In this document: piece after piece, positions 1-5,702 of the stretch
Layout of the letters: the number at the start of each line of letters is the position of its first letter
Numbering within the stretch: the first letter of the stretch is position 1
From: Streptococcus lactarius
GTDB lineage: Bacteria > Bacillota > Bacilli > Lactobacillales > Streptococcaceae
Length of the DNA: 7,869 nucleotides
Direction of reading: 5' to 3'
Assembly: GCF_016642265.1 (NCBI RefSeq)
Contig: NZ_MRXX01000001.1
Coordinates: forward strand, 215,873 to 223,741
Notes under the pieces: generated by a model
Seen by the model: the letters and a program-made list of their open reading frames with translations, nothing else
What the model was told of the DNA's origin: nothing
The model's database searches: none
Made by a program: the position numbers and the translations under genes

Positions 1-18
1 TTTCTGTCCCACTCTCCC
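1..18 (-). repeat. Partial streptococcal TGGGACA-type hairpin repeat, cut by the window edge
   Basis: Read on the minus strand, just after the glyoxalase gene, this stretch gives GGGAGAGTGGGACAGAAA. Its core TGGGACA(A/G)AA also occurs in the left arm and loop of the hairpin at 7811-7859. From general knowledge of streptococcal genomes, this core often begins a terminator-like hairpin behind operons. The second arm would lie outside the window, so the hairpin cannot be confirmed. It would be a plausible terminator of the ciaRH-glyoxalase operon. Confidence 0.4.
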
Positions 19-35
19 TTTTCTATTCATCCTCT

Positions 36-416
36 TTATTTTTCACGGATCACTTCGACTTTGTATCCGTCTGGATCTAGGACGAAGTAATAATTTGGGG
101 GATTACCAGGTAGGCCTTTCGGATCCGTTACTTCATAGCCCTTGGATTTGTGCTCCGCATGCAAGCCTTCTAGATCTGGTGTGCTCAATGCTACGTGTGC
201 ATAGCCATCACCGATGACATAAGGTCCATGATCATAATTGTAGGTCAATTCCAACTCGTAGTCATCTCCAGGCAAGGCCAAATACACAATGGTAAATTTG
301 TAGTCTGGAAAATCTTTCCGTCGTTTTTCTTCAAAACCAAAGGCATCTTGGTAAAAAGCGATGGATTTTTCTAAATTTTCAACACGTAGGCAGGTATGCA
401 ACATTTTTGAACTCAT
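36..416 (-). CDS. gloA: Glyoxalase I-like VOC protein (lactoylglutathione lyase)
   Basis: A 126-residue protein of the vicinal oxygen chelate fold, in the usual size range for bacterial glyoxalase I. That enzyme isomerises the hemithioacetal of methylglyoxal and a thiol to an S-lactoyl thiol in the cytosol. The four metal ligands of E. coli GloA can be placed: His7 in MLHTCLRVENL, Glu56 in ELTYN, His74 in YAHVALS and Glu121 in YKVEVIRE. The DPDGYK turn near the end is also typical. The ATG overlaps the ciaH stop as TAATG, and GAGGAA lies six bases upstream, so this start is firm and translation is probably coupled to ciaH. It is the last gene of the ciaRH transcript visible here. Streptococci vary in glutathione content, so the thiol cofactor is uncertain, and a related VOC activity is possible. 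All ligands being present favours an active enzyme. Confidence 0.85.
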   Translation of the reverse strand: MSSKMLHTCLRVENLEKSIAFYQDAFGFEEKRRKDFPDYKFTIVYLALPGDDYELELTYNYDHGPYVIGDGYAHVALSTPDLEGLHAEHKSKGYEVTDPKGLPGNPPNYYFVLDPDGYKVEVIREK

Positions 417-1786
417 TATTTTTCCTCTTTTCGATTTCTTTTACGACTTTCTGTTTTTGTAGATAATTTCACTTCAAAGATGGTTCCTCTTGGTTTGTTA
501 TCTCTGACTTGAATGTTTCCTTTAAAGGCTTCTACGATTTGTTTGGCAAGCGATAAGCCTAGGCCAAATCCACCTTTTTGACGGGTTCTAGCCTTGTCCA
601 CCCGATAAAAGCGATCAAAAATCCGCTTTTTGTCTTCATCGGGAATACCAGGTCCATTATCCAGAACTTTGATAAGGAGATTTTTGTCCTTCAATTGAAC
701 TTTAAAGCCAATTTCACCATCCTCATCTGTATATTTCAAGGCATTGTCATACAAGATGGTCATCAACTGCTTGAGCAGGATTTTATCTGATGAAATGATC
801 TTGTCGACTCGGTTCTCGCCTCGAAAGACCTTGGCATTTTCTTCTGCGATAATCTCAAAATTTGAGAAGGTCTGATCAAAGAAGCTAGGGTCAATCTCAT
901 CGATCTCTGGCTTCAAGCCATCATCCCTTCGGGCAATGTTGAGCAGGTTGGTGGTCAAGAGCTTCATATTTCGGACCTCATCTAGACTTGAGGCAATGCT
1001 CTCGCTCGATTCCATAATGGTTGCTTCTGGTTTTCTAAAAAGTGTTTCTAAACGATTTTGTAGAACTGCAAGGGGCGTCCGCAATTCATGTGAGGCATTT
1101 TCCACAAAGGCTTTTTGCTTTTGCATGCTCTCAAGAAGTGGCTTGACACTAAGACGAGCCAGAAAGAGACTTGCAAACAGTGAAATCCCCCAGAAGCAGA
1201 TCATAACGAGGGCAATTTGGCTCTCATTCTTTTCGCTCGTCTGCTCCAACTGGCTAATATTGGTCATGATGACCGCGTATTTGACATCACTCTCATCACC
1301 ATCTGATAAGCCCAGATCCGTCATATAGGCCCGGTAACTTTCTTTTTTACCATAGCTATTGGTAATCCGGAGCTGTGAAACCTTGTTAAGCAGTTTGCGT
1401 CCAAAGATTACAGATTTGAGGTTTAGAAATCCATTTCCAGTTGTCAGATTTTCATATTTTTTATTGAGAAGAACGACCGTTGTATTGGAGGTGACATCTC
1501 CTTTGGGCTCTGACTTATCATGATTTGGGACATCCATGACATCGTTCTCTTTATCATTTAGCTTGTCACCCGATTGCCTTTGGTCGCGATTGGCAATGGC
1601 CACAATCGAATAAGGATCTTGGCTAAGAGTCTTGAGGTTCTCATCGACCGTCGTATAAAGGCTCGAGCGCATGACCTGAATAATGATCAAGGTCATGGCT
1701 GAGAAAATCAGGGTAAAAAGGCCAAAATAGCGGATGAAATAGGAAAAGTCATCTTCTCCGACGGTTTTCTTAATCCTTGTTAACAT
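416..1786 (-). CDS. ciaH: Sensor histidine kinase CiaH
   Basis: A 456-residue membrane kinase that phosphorylates CiaR; in pneumococcus the system affects competence, beta-lactam tolerance and envelope stress. Membrane helices lie at about 19-40 and 191-212 and enclose an extracellular domain of about 150 residues. The H-box SHELRTPLA places the phospho-accepting His at 233. The N-box DNALKYT is at 347-353, the G1 box DNGPG at 376-380 and the G2 box GLGLS at 408-412. The C-terminus is very basic. The N-terminus ([16 protein letters not shown]) and whole catalytic half agree closely with the S. pneumoniae CiaH I remember, whereas the outer domain is divergent and acidic (for example DGDESD at 162-167). 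The ATG overlaps the end of ciaR by 17 nt and has no good Shine-Dalgarno, so it probably relies on translational coupling. Homology supports this start. Confidence 0.95.
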   Translation of the reverse strand: MLTRIKKTVGEDDFSYFIRYFGLFTLIFSAMTLIIIQVMRSSLYTTVDENLKTLSQDPYSIVAIANRDQRQSGDKLNDKENDVMDVPNHDKSEPKGDVTSNTTVVLLNKKYENLTTGNGFLNLKSVIFGRKLLNKVSQLRITNSYGKKESYRAYMTDLGLSDGDESDVKYAVIMTNISQLEQTSEKNESQIALVMICFWGISLFASLFLARLSVKPLLESMQKQKAFVENASHELRTPLAVLQNRLETLFRKPEATIMESSESIASSLDEVRNMKLLTTNLLNIARRDDGLKPEIDEIDPSFFDQTFSNFEIIAEENAKVFRGENRVDKIISSDKILLKQLMTILYDNALKYTDEDGEIGFKVQLKDKNLLIKVLDNGPGIPDEDKKRIFDRFYRVDKARTRQKGGFGLGLSLAKQIVEAFKGNIQVRDNKPRGTIFEVKLSTKTESRKRNRKEEK

Positions 1787-2450
1787 CTTTTAAGATATAC
1801 CCCACACTACGCAATGTTTGTAAGTTTTCTACGAAATCCGTTCCTTTTAATTTTTTACGAATTTTCGATACATACACTTCAACAACTGAAATGGTGGTAT
1901 CGCTGTCAAACCCCCACAAACGGTCGAAAATTTGCGTTTTAGGGAGAATGACATTTTGGTTTTGAAGGAAGTAAACTAAGAGATCAAACTCTTTTCCGAG
2001 TAATTCAACTTCTTTGTCATCGATATAAGTCGAATTGGTAGATAAATTCACCTTCAAATTGCCATAATTGAGGGTGTTTTCATTGACCTTACCTGAGCGC
2101 TTCAAGAGAGCTTGAATCCGCATCTTAAGCTCTTCAAGATAGAAAGGCTTGGTGAGGTAATCGTCTGCCCCTAGCTCAAAACCATGTCCTTTGTCATCCA
2201 GACTTTCTTTGGCTGTCATAATCAAGACAGGAGTCGTCACGCCTTTTTCACGCAGTTCTTTCAAGACATGGAAACCGTCTTTTTCAGGAAGCATGAGGTC
2301 CAGCAGAATCAAATCATAGATCCCGCTTTCTGCTTCGTAAAGACCTTCTTCTCCGTCAAAGACCTGCATAACGTCCGCAAAATCATCTAAAAAATCAAAT
2401 ACTGAATTTGATAAACCAAGGTCATCTTCGACCAATAGAATTTTAATCAT
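1770..2450 (-). CDS. ciaR: Response regulator CiaR (OmpR/PhoB family)
   Basis: A 226-residue DNA-binding regulator partnered with CiaH. The receiver domain (about 1-115) has the acidic pocket EDD at 8-10, the phosphorylated Asp51 in [11 protein letters not shown], a conserved switch Thr in IMTAKE and the Lys of TKPFY. The winged-helix output domain follows (about 125-222) with [10 protein letters not shown], a recognition region around [20 protein letters not shown] and the terminal RSVGYIL hairpin. Near identity to remembered pneumococcal CiaR (224 residues) fixes both name and start. The ATG at 2450 is preceded by AAGAGGA with a seven-base gap, whereas the frame stays open 25 codons further upstream through the promoter, which is not coding. 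Known CiaR sites are TTTAAG-N5-TTTAAG direct repeats; such a site occurs at 3201-3228, before the gene upstream. Confidence 0.96.
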   Translation of the reverse strand: MIKILLVEDDLGLSNSVFDFLDDFADVMQVFDGEEGLYEAESGIYDLILLDLMLPEKDGFHVLKELREKGVTTPVLIMTAKESLDDKGHGFELGADDYLTKPFYLEELKMRIQALLKRSGKVNENTLNYGNLKVNLSTNSTYIDDKEVELLGKEFDLLVYFLQNQNVILPKTQIFDRLWGFDSDTTISVVEVYVSKIRKKLKGTDFVENLQTLRSVGYILKDVNKD

Positions 2451-2502
2451 TGTCGTATCCTCTTCTCTTTCCTGAGTGAGTCTTTCTAATCTATTCCAAA
2501 CT

Positions 2503-2511
2503 ATTATAACA
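2503..2511 (-). promoter_or_regulatory. Extended -10 promoter of ciaR
   Basis: On the minus strand the sequence reads TGTTATAAT, a perfect -10 hexamer (2503-2508) with the extended TG one base upstream. No convincing -35 is visible at 16-18 bp. Transcription would begin near 2496, giving a leader of about 45 nt before the ciaR ATG. The positions where an 11-bp-period CiaR repeat should sit (2519-2524 and 2530-2535) do not match TTTAAG, so this promoter looks CiaR-independent. Confidence 0.6.
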
Positions 2512-2545
2512 CGACTTGCCTTCATTTCCTATAGTTAGAACCTGG

Positions 2546-2558
2546 TTTGATGATCAAA
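2546..2558. repeat. 13-bp interrupted palindrome upstream of the ciaR promoter
   Basis: TTTGAT-g-ATCAAA is a perfect 6-bp inverted repeat with a one-base centre. It lies between the stop of the Q/G/N-rich gene and the ciaR -10, about 40 bp upstream of the latter. There is no T-run after it on either strand, so it is not an intrinsic terminator. It could be an operator, or chance in AT-rich DNA. Confidence 0.35.
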
Positions 2559-2584
2559 TTCAGACTGCCTGAGGAAGGCTTATT

Positions 2585-3109
2585 CTATGAGTTTGTCGTG
2601 TTTTCTTTGTTACTTTGACTATCACTCGTCTTGTTTTTATTTTTTGAATTCTTCTTATTGGACTTTTTAGAGGAACCCTGGTTCCCTTCTTGTCCGCCAG
2701 ATTGATTCATGCCATTTTCTGGACCATTCCCTTGAGGGCCACCATTGCCTTCTTGTGGCATCTGACCAGGTCCGCCACCTTGTGGGCCACCTTGTCCTTG
2801 ACCACCACCTTGAGGACCACCATCCTGTGGGCCACCATTTTGCTGGTTTCCTTGTGAAGCATGGCCATTTTGACTATTTTGTTGCTGATTGGACCCTTGG
2901 TTTTGACCCGTTTGGACCGGTTGAGAAAATTGTTGGTTATTAGAAGATTGTGAGGCGATGACACCGACCCCAAAGCCACTTCCAGCACCGACCAACAATC
3001 CACCAACTGCTGCCATTCCAATCCACCACTTAGGGCTTCGTTTTAGAACGACCATTTTTTCTTTGGATTCTTGCGTTTCGACTACTTGTTTTTTATCTTT
3101 TTGATTCAT
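2585..3109 (-). CDS. Single-pass membrane protein with Gln/Gly/Asn/Pro-rich outer tail, upstream of ciaR
   Basis: I do not recognise a named family. The 174-residue protein has a charged N-terminus (1-27, ending LKRSPK), one hydrophobic helix at about 28-52 that starts with WW and is rich in Gly (GG..VGAGSGFGVG), then a low-complexity tail. That tail has a Q/N/S part (54-92), a collagen-like G/P/Q part with repeated GGPQ units (92-133) and a lysine/asparagine-rich end (148-160). Basic residues before the helix suggest N-in, tail-out topology without cleavage. The ATG at 3109 has AAAAGG seven bases upstream; a TTG nine codons further up is less likely. The gene follows a CiaR-type promoter and precedes ciaR by about 135 nt in the same direction. 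I infer a CiaR-regulated envelope protein, perhaps an accessory of CiaRH. Streptococcus mutans has an unrelated small gene, ciaX, in the same position. Confidence 0.85.
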   Translation of the reverse strand: MNQKDKKQVVETQESKEKMVVLKRSPKWWIGMAAVGGLLVGAGSGFGVGVIASQSSNNQQFSQPVQTGQNQGSNQQQNSQNGHASQGNQQNGGPQDGGPQGGGQGQGGPQGGGPGQMPQEGNGGPQGNGPENGMNQSGGQEGNQGSSKKSNKKNSKNKNKTSDSQSNKENTTNS

Positions 3110-3128
3110 TTTTTTACCTTTTATCTTT

Positions 3129-3144
3129 TTGTACAAGTACTTGT
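3129..3144. repeat. Two overlapping palindromes in the leader of the Q/G/N-rich gene
   Basis: TTGTACAA (3129-3136) and ACAAGTACTTGT (3133-3144) are both perfect palindromes and share four bases. They lie 20-35 nt before the chosen ATG, within the predicted 5' leader. The hairpin loop would be too tight to be stable, so a protein-binding site is the more natural reading if they are functional. Confidence 0.35.
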
Positions 3145-3184
3145 CTTTTAAAATTTAAAGGGAGCTCGATCCTTTAGTAAGGCG

Positions 3185-3190
3185 ATTATA
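3185..3190 (-). promoter_or_regulatory. -10 element of the CiaR-type promoter
   Basis: A perfect TATAAT on the minus strand with no recognisable -35. It begins exactly 10 nt downstream of the last CiaR half-site, the spacing I recall for CiaR-activated pneumococcal promoters (10-11 nt). Transcription would start near 3178, giving a leader of about 70 nt before the Q/G/N-rich gene. Confidence 0.7.
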
Positions 3191-3200
3191 CTGAAGAATC

Positions 3201-3228
3201 CTTAAGCCTTCCTAAAGAATAGCTTAAA
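3201..3228 (-). promoter_or_regulatory. CiaR-binding direct repeat with three half-sites
   Basis: On the minus strand, reading towards the gene, the array is TTTAAG-N5-CTTTAG-N5-CTTAAG, starting at plus-strand positions 3223, 3212 and 3201, so the period is exactly 11 bp. The established CiaR site is TTTAAG-N5-TTTAAG. The distal copy is perfect and the other two each carry small deviations. It takes the place of the -35 for the TATAAT at 3185-3190. Because ciaR lies downstream on the same strand, this suggests autoregulation. Confidence 0.75.
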
Positions 3229-3252
3229 CAAATCTAAACTTTTATTTATTGG

Positions 3253-3281
3253 TTGACAAAACATTCCAACTGAGATAAAAT
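3253..3281 (+). promoter_or_regulatory. bioY promoter
   Basis: A perfect -35 TTGACA (3253-3258) and -10 TAAAAT (3276-3281) are separated by 17 bp, a good housekeeping sigma-70-type promoter. Transcription would start near 3288, leaving a leader of about 27 nt before bioY. It diverges from the CiaR-type promoter, with 24 bp between the repeat array and this -35. Confidence 0.8.
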
Positions 3282-3312
3282 AGTTACCATAAAGTAAACA
3301 AGAGGTTAACTG
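3281..3312 (+). promoter_or_regulatory. Candidate BirA-type operator in the bioY leader
   Basis: The arms TAGTTACC (3281-3288) and GGTTAACTG (3304-3312) form an imperfect inverted repeat across 15 bases, from the -10 to the ribosome binding site. GTTAAC-containing arms with a gap of about 14-16 bp are the known style of BirA sites controlling biotin genes. One arm lacks a base relative to the other, so this is only a candidate. Confidence 0.35.
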
Positions 3313-3314
3313 TT

Positions 3315-3848
3315 ATGAAAAAAGCATTTCCTTTAGTCTTAATTGCAATCGGTACCGCAATGATTTGCGTTTTGTCTCAATTCACCGTTCCTTTTGGGCC
3401 TGTTCCATTGACCCTTCAGACATTGATTATTGGACTCATCGGGACTATCTATAAACCCAGCCATGCTTTTACTGCTGTCTGCCTTTATCTGCTTTTAGGT
3501 TTCTTCGGATTCCCAGTGTTTGCAGGTGGTTCCGGCGGTGCCCAAAGTTTCATTGGACCTACTGCTGGTTTTCTCTTGTTCTTCCCATTTCGTGCCTTGC
3601 TCACGTCTTTGTTTACCAATGCCAAATCCAGCGTCGTAACCATTTTCCTTGCTAATTTATTTAGTAGTGTTCTTCTTTTTATTTCCGGACTCATCGGTTT
3701 CATGTTGGTTACAGGATTCGGTATTCAAACATCCTATGTAAAGGTCGTAGCTCCATTTATCCTTGCTGACTTAATCAAAATCATCATTATCACTATTACC
3801 AGCAAGGCGATTTTTGCCAACCTCAAACACCACTGGTATTTCAAATAA
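3315..3848 (+). CDS. bioY: Biotin transporter S component BioY
   Basis: A 177-residue integral membrane protein with about six hydrophobic segments. It binds biotin and, in streptococci, normally works with the shared ECF ATPase/EcfT module encoded elsewhere. The family pattern is clear: PVPLTLQTL at 30-38, LYLLLGFFGFPVFAGGSGG at 57-75, FIGPTAGFLL at 79-88 and the ADLIK motif near 151-155, whose Asp and Lys are conserved in BioY. Length is typical of the family. The ATG has AGAGG nine bases upstream. No ATPase or EcfT gene is adjacent, so it is a solitary bioY, as expected in biotin-scavenging cocci. It has its own promoter, a possible BirA operator and a terminator directly behind, so it is probably monocistronic. 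Confidence 0.93.
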   Translation: MKKAFPLVLIAIGTAMICVLSQFTVPFGPVPLTLQTLIIGLIGTIYKPSHAFTAVCLYLLLGFFGFPVFAGGSGGAQSFIGPTAGFLLFFPFRALLTSLFTNAKSSVVTIFLANLFSSVLLFISGLIGFMLVTGFGIQTSYVKVVAPFILADLIKIIIITITSKAIFANLKHHWYFK

Positions 3849-3880
3849 GATACAAAGGGCCTAGAGAATATATAAAAAAT

Positions 3881-3910
3881 AGCAACATCTGAAAACAGTT
3901 GTTGCTTTTT
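3881..3910. terminator. Bidirectional terminator between bioY and the ABC permease
   Basis: The hairpin has a seven-pair stem AGCAACA/TGTTGCT, one T-T mismatch, three further pairs and an AAAA loop. On the plus strand TTTTT follows directly, ending bioY transcripts. On the minus strand the stem is followed by A and then TTTTTT (plus-strand A-run at 3873-3879), ending the convergent ABC operon. The remaining intergenic sequence, about 3911-3992, holds no further gene or clear signal. Confidence 0.85.
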
Positions 3911-3992
3911 GTTGTAAGGATATCTCTTCAATCGAATTACTTTTAAATGGATTACTGTTTCGTAGAAGAACCTTCTATCTACCCTCCTTCCT

Positions 3993-4715
3993 TTATTTTT
4001 CCTTATAAAGTACTCTCAAAATCAGTAGCTGTGTTAACAAAATCCAGATGATCAGAATAACCAAGTCAAACAATGAGACGTGACCATGACTATAGACACT
4101 AGCTCGTAGGAGGTTGACAGAAGGGACAAAAGGAAGAACATGGTAGAGATGATTTATCCAATCTGGAAGACGAGTTGCTGGATACATGATTGGCGAAAAC
4201 ATCAAACCGATCATAAGAATCAACTGAGACATCAACGTGACAATATTGGGAGAAAAAGTATACGCAATGGCAAATCCAAGACTGATCATCGTAAGACAGA
4301 TAAGAAATAGAATTAAAACAGCTAGAAAAGATACATTTAAGCGGACAGAAAAACGAAAATAGCCCAGTATAACAGAAATGAACACTCCAGGTAAAATAGC
4401 AATCATCCACATCCAAAGATCTGCTAAGGAAATTAGAATTCGAGGTATTGGAAGGGCTCGTACATAGTCTACATGTCCTTCTGACTTCGCATTTGCTATA
4501 ACAGGTGATGAGATAGTACAGCCAATAGAAATAATTCCTATCAGAACTGAACCAGAAGAGAGATAGTAGGCAGCTGTCGTATCAATCTCACCGATCACTA
4601 GTGGATAACCAAAAAGAAGTGAAATAGATAACAGAACCTGAGCTAGCGTAAAGAGTAAAAATAGATCTTTTTGACGAAGATAGTTCCAACGAAGTAAGTA
4701 AAAAAATTGAGTCAT
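3993..4715 (-). CDS. ABC-2 type transporter permease
   Basis: A 240-residue membrane protein with six predicted helices, the normal layout of ABC-2 permeases, which dimerise and pair with a separate ATPase to export substrates such as drugs, lipids or polymers. The typical signature is present: a cytosolic stretch SEGHVDYVRALPIPR (about 78-92) that contacts the ATPase, and a late loop MFSPIMYPATRLPDWINHLYHVLPFVPSVNLLR, which closely follows the DrrB/NodJ-like pattern. The ATG lies one base after the ATPase stop (TGATATG), with an upstream GGAG somewhat far away, so translation is probably coupled. There is no substrate-binding protein or extra permease, which fits an exporter. The substrate cannot be read from the sequence; control by the divergent LytTR system suggests a signal-responsive detoxification or peptide/ion export function. 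Confidence 0.88.
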   Translation of the reverse strand: MTQFFYLLRWNYLRQKDLFLLFTLAQVLLSISLLFGYPLVIGEIDTTAAYYLSSGSVLIGIISIGCTISSPVIANAKSEGHVDYVRALPIPRILISLADLWMWMIAILPGVFISVILGYFRFSVRLNVSFLAVLILFLICLTMISLGFAIAYTFSPNIVTLMSQLILMIGLMFSPIMYPATRLPDWINHLYHVLPFVPSVNLLRASVYSHGHVSLFDLVILIIWILLTQLLILRVLYKEK

Positions 4716-4716
4716 A

Positions 4717-5631
4717 TCAGTTTGTCAACTCCTCTCTATAAAGATCTGAAATGGATATGTTTTTCTGAGTAAGTGACAGATTAAAAATATTCTTTCTATC
4801 CAATTCCTGTGTGATTTTTGGTAGCAGTCTCGTTAACTCCTTCTCTTCTATTTCAATCTGGCAGATCGAACCATTGATAATGGTATAATCTTGGAATAGA
4901 GCTAAGCTATCTTTATTCCTAAACTCAAAAGATATTTGATACTGTTTTTGATAGATTATTTGCTGAACTGGTCCTGATTTGATTAACTTCCCATGGTTAA
5001 ATAAGGCATAGTTGTCAGCATATTTTTCAACTTCTAAGAGATTATGCGTCACGATAATAATGGTATGACCTTTATGCGCTAGTTTCTGTAATAATTGCCA
5101 TTGTTTTTCACGACGTATTGGATCAACATCGTTCGTCGGCTCATCAAGAAGAATGATGGTCGGAGATCCGATTAAAGCCATTGCAAAAGAGGTCAGGCGC
5201 TTTAAACCACCTGAAAGGTCCTTTCCTTGTTTTCTCCGATATTCTTTAATTTCTAAATCAGTTAGGAGTTGGTCAAGTTTCTTTTGGAGTTCTAAGGTGT
5301 TTAATCCTCTCATTCTTCCAAGCATTTCTAAATTTTGTTCCACCGTTAATTTTTCAAGTGGTGCATACTGCTGTGACATATAGCTCATCATCGAACGAGC
5401 TTGTTTACGATTCTCTACAAAAGAAATATCTCCATAGCAAACGTCTCCTCGATCAGGTTTGGTAAAACCAATCATTTGATTTAAGAGGGTGGACTTACCA
5501 GCACCATTGTGTCCTAAAAAGGCTGTAATTTTAGCAGCTTCTATTTCTAAGGAAATATGATTATTAGCAAAATGTTGCTTATCGAATGATTTTGTCAAAT
5601 CTCTAATAGTCAGTGTCGCAAATGTCTTCAT
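4717..5631 (-). CDS. ABC transporter ATP-binding protein (ABC-2 exporter)
   Basis: A 304-residue ATPase from the chosen start. Motifs in order: Walker A GHNGAGKST at 40-48, Q-loop around Gln87-88, signature LSGGLKR at 139-145, Walker B IILLDE at 159-164 followed by the D-loop, and H-loop His196 in IIIVTHN. The last 85 or so residues form the C-terminal extension usual in CcmA/DrrA/NatA-type ATPases. It energises the permease encoded one base downstream. The start is uncertain. ATG 5631 gives the normal family N-terminus (MKTFATLTIRDLTKSF) but has no strong Shine-Dalgarno. ATG 5673 adds 14 residues and would sit only a few bases after a possible transcription start. Frames further upstream run through the promoter region and are unlikely. 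Confidence 0.87.
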   Translation of the reverse strand: MKTFATLTIRDLTKSFDKQHFANNHISLEIEAAKITAFLGHNGAGKSTLLNQMIGFTKPDRGDVCYGDISFVENRKQARSMMSYMSQQYAPLEKLTVEQNLEMLGRMRGLNTLELQKKLDQLLTDLEIKEYRRKQGKDLSGGLKRLTSFAMALIGSPTIILLDEPTNDVDPIRREKQWQLLQKLAHKGHTIIIVTHNLLEVEKYADNYALFNHGKLIKSGPVQQIIYQKQYQISFEFRNKDSLALFQDYTIINGSICQIEIEEKELTRLLPKITQELDRKNIFNLSLTQKNISISDLYREELTN

Positions 5632-5638
5632 CTCATCA

Positions 5639-5650
5639 CTCAGATCTGAG
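5639..5650. repeat. Perfect 12-bp palindrome just before the ABC ATPase start
   Basis: CTCAGATCTGAG is fully self-complementary and ends eight bases upstream of ATG 5631. In RNA it could form a four-pair hairpin with a GATC loop near the initiation site; in DNA it could be an operator. If translation begins at 5673 it is simply coding. Confidence 0.35.
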
Positions 5651-5686
5651 AAGATTTTCCCAGCTTCCTTCATTTTTGATAAGATT

Positions 5687-5697
5687 ATTGTATAATA
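5687..5697 (-). promoter_or_regulatory. Candidate -10 of the ABC operon
   Basis: On the minus strand the overlapping hexamers TATTAT (5692-5697) and TACAAT (5687-5692) are plausible -10 elements. No -35 is visible; at the expected position (5710-5715) lies the first direct repeat. This is the usual sign of an activator-dependent promoter. Transcription would begin near 5680-5685. Confidence 0.5.
5691..5696 (+). promoter_or_regulatory. Perfect plus-strand TATAAT opposing the ABC promoter
   Basis: TATAAT on the plus strand overlaps the candidate minus-strand -10 of the ABC operon. The -35 region is poor. If used, it would give the response regulator a leader of about 78 nt that contains the whole repeat array, so bound regulator would block it. 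Confidence 0.3.
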
Positions 5698-5702
5698 AAC
5701 AT

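Noticed and set aside
936..1328. Plus-strand open frame opposite ciaH
   Set aside because: It is a mirror frame of a strongly conserved kinase; the translation shows no domain and there is no promoter or ribosome site.
2451..2525. Upstream 25-codon extension of ciaR
   Set aside because: It runs through the TGTTATAAT promoter, lacks the family N-terminus, and the ATG at 2450 has a good ribosome site and matches known CiaR.
2755..2880. Minisatellite or CRISPR-like array suggested by the repeated GGACCACC-type units
   Set aside because: The units are irregular, lie in frame with a coding sequence and reflect GGPQ codon repetition, with no constant repeat and spacer structure.
2707..3021. Open frames on both strands inside the Q/G/N-rich gene
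   Set aside because: They arise from the repetitive codons of the real gene, have no ribosome site and give no recognisable protein.
3145..3162. TTTAAA-rich stretch as a second CiaR site
   Set aside because: The TTTAAA-like units are not at 11-bp period and lie downstream of the predicted start, so they are just AT-rich leader sequence.
3966..3980. Hairpin TAGAAG-AAC-CTTCTA near the permease end
   Set aside because: Short stem with a tight loop and no T-run on either strand; the real terminator is at 3881-3910.
3911..3992. Possible small RNA with an anti-Shine-Dalgarno stretch (CCCTCCTTCC) near 3982
   Set aside because: CiaR-dependent small RNAs need a CiaR box and promoter; neither is present upstream on the plus strand, and there is no terminator before the permease gene.
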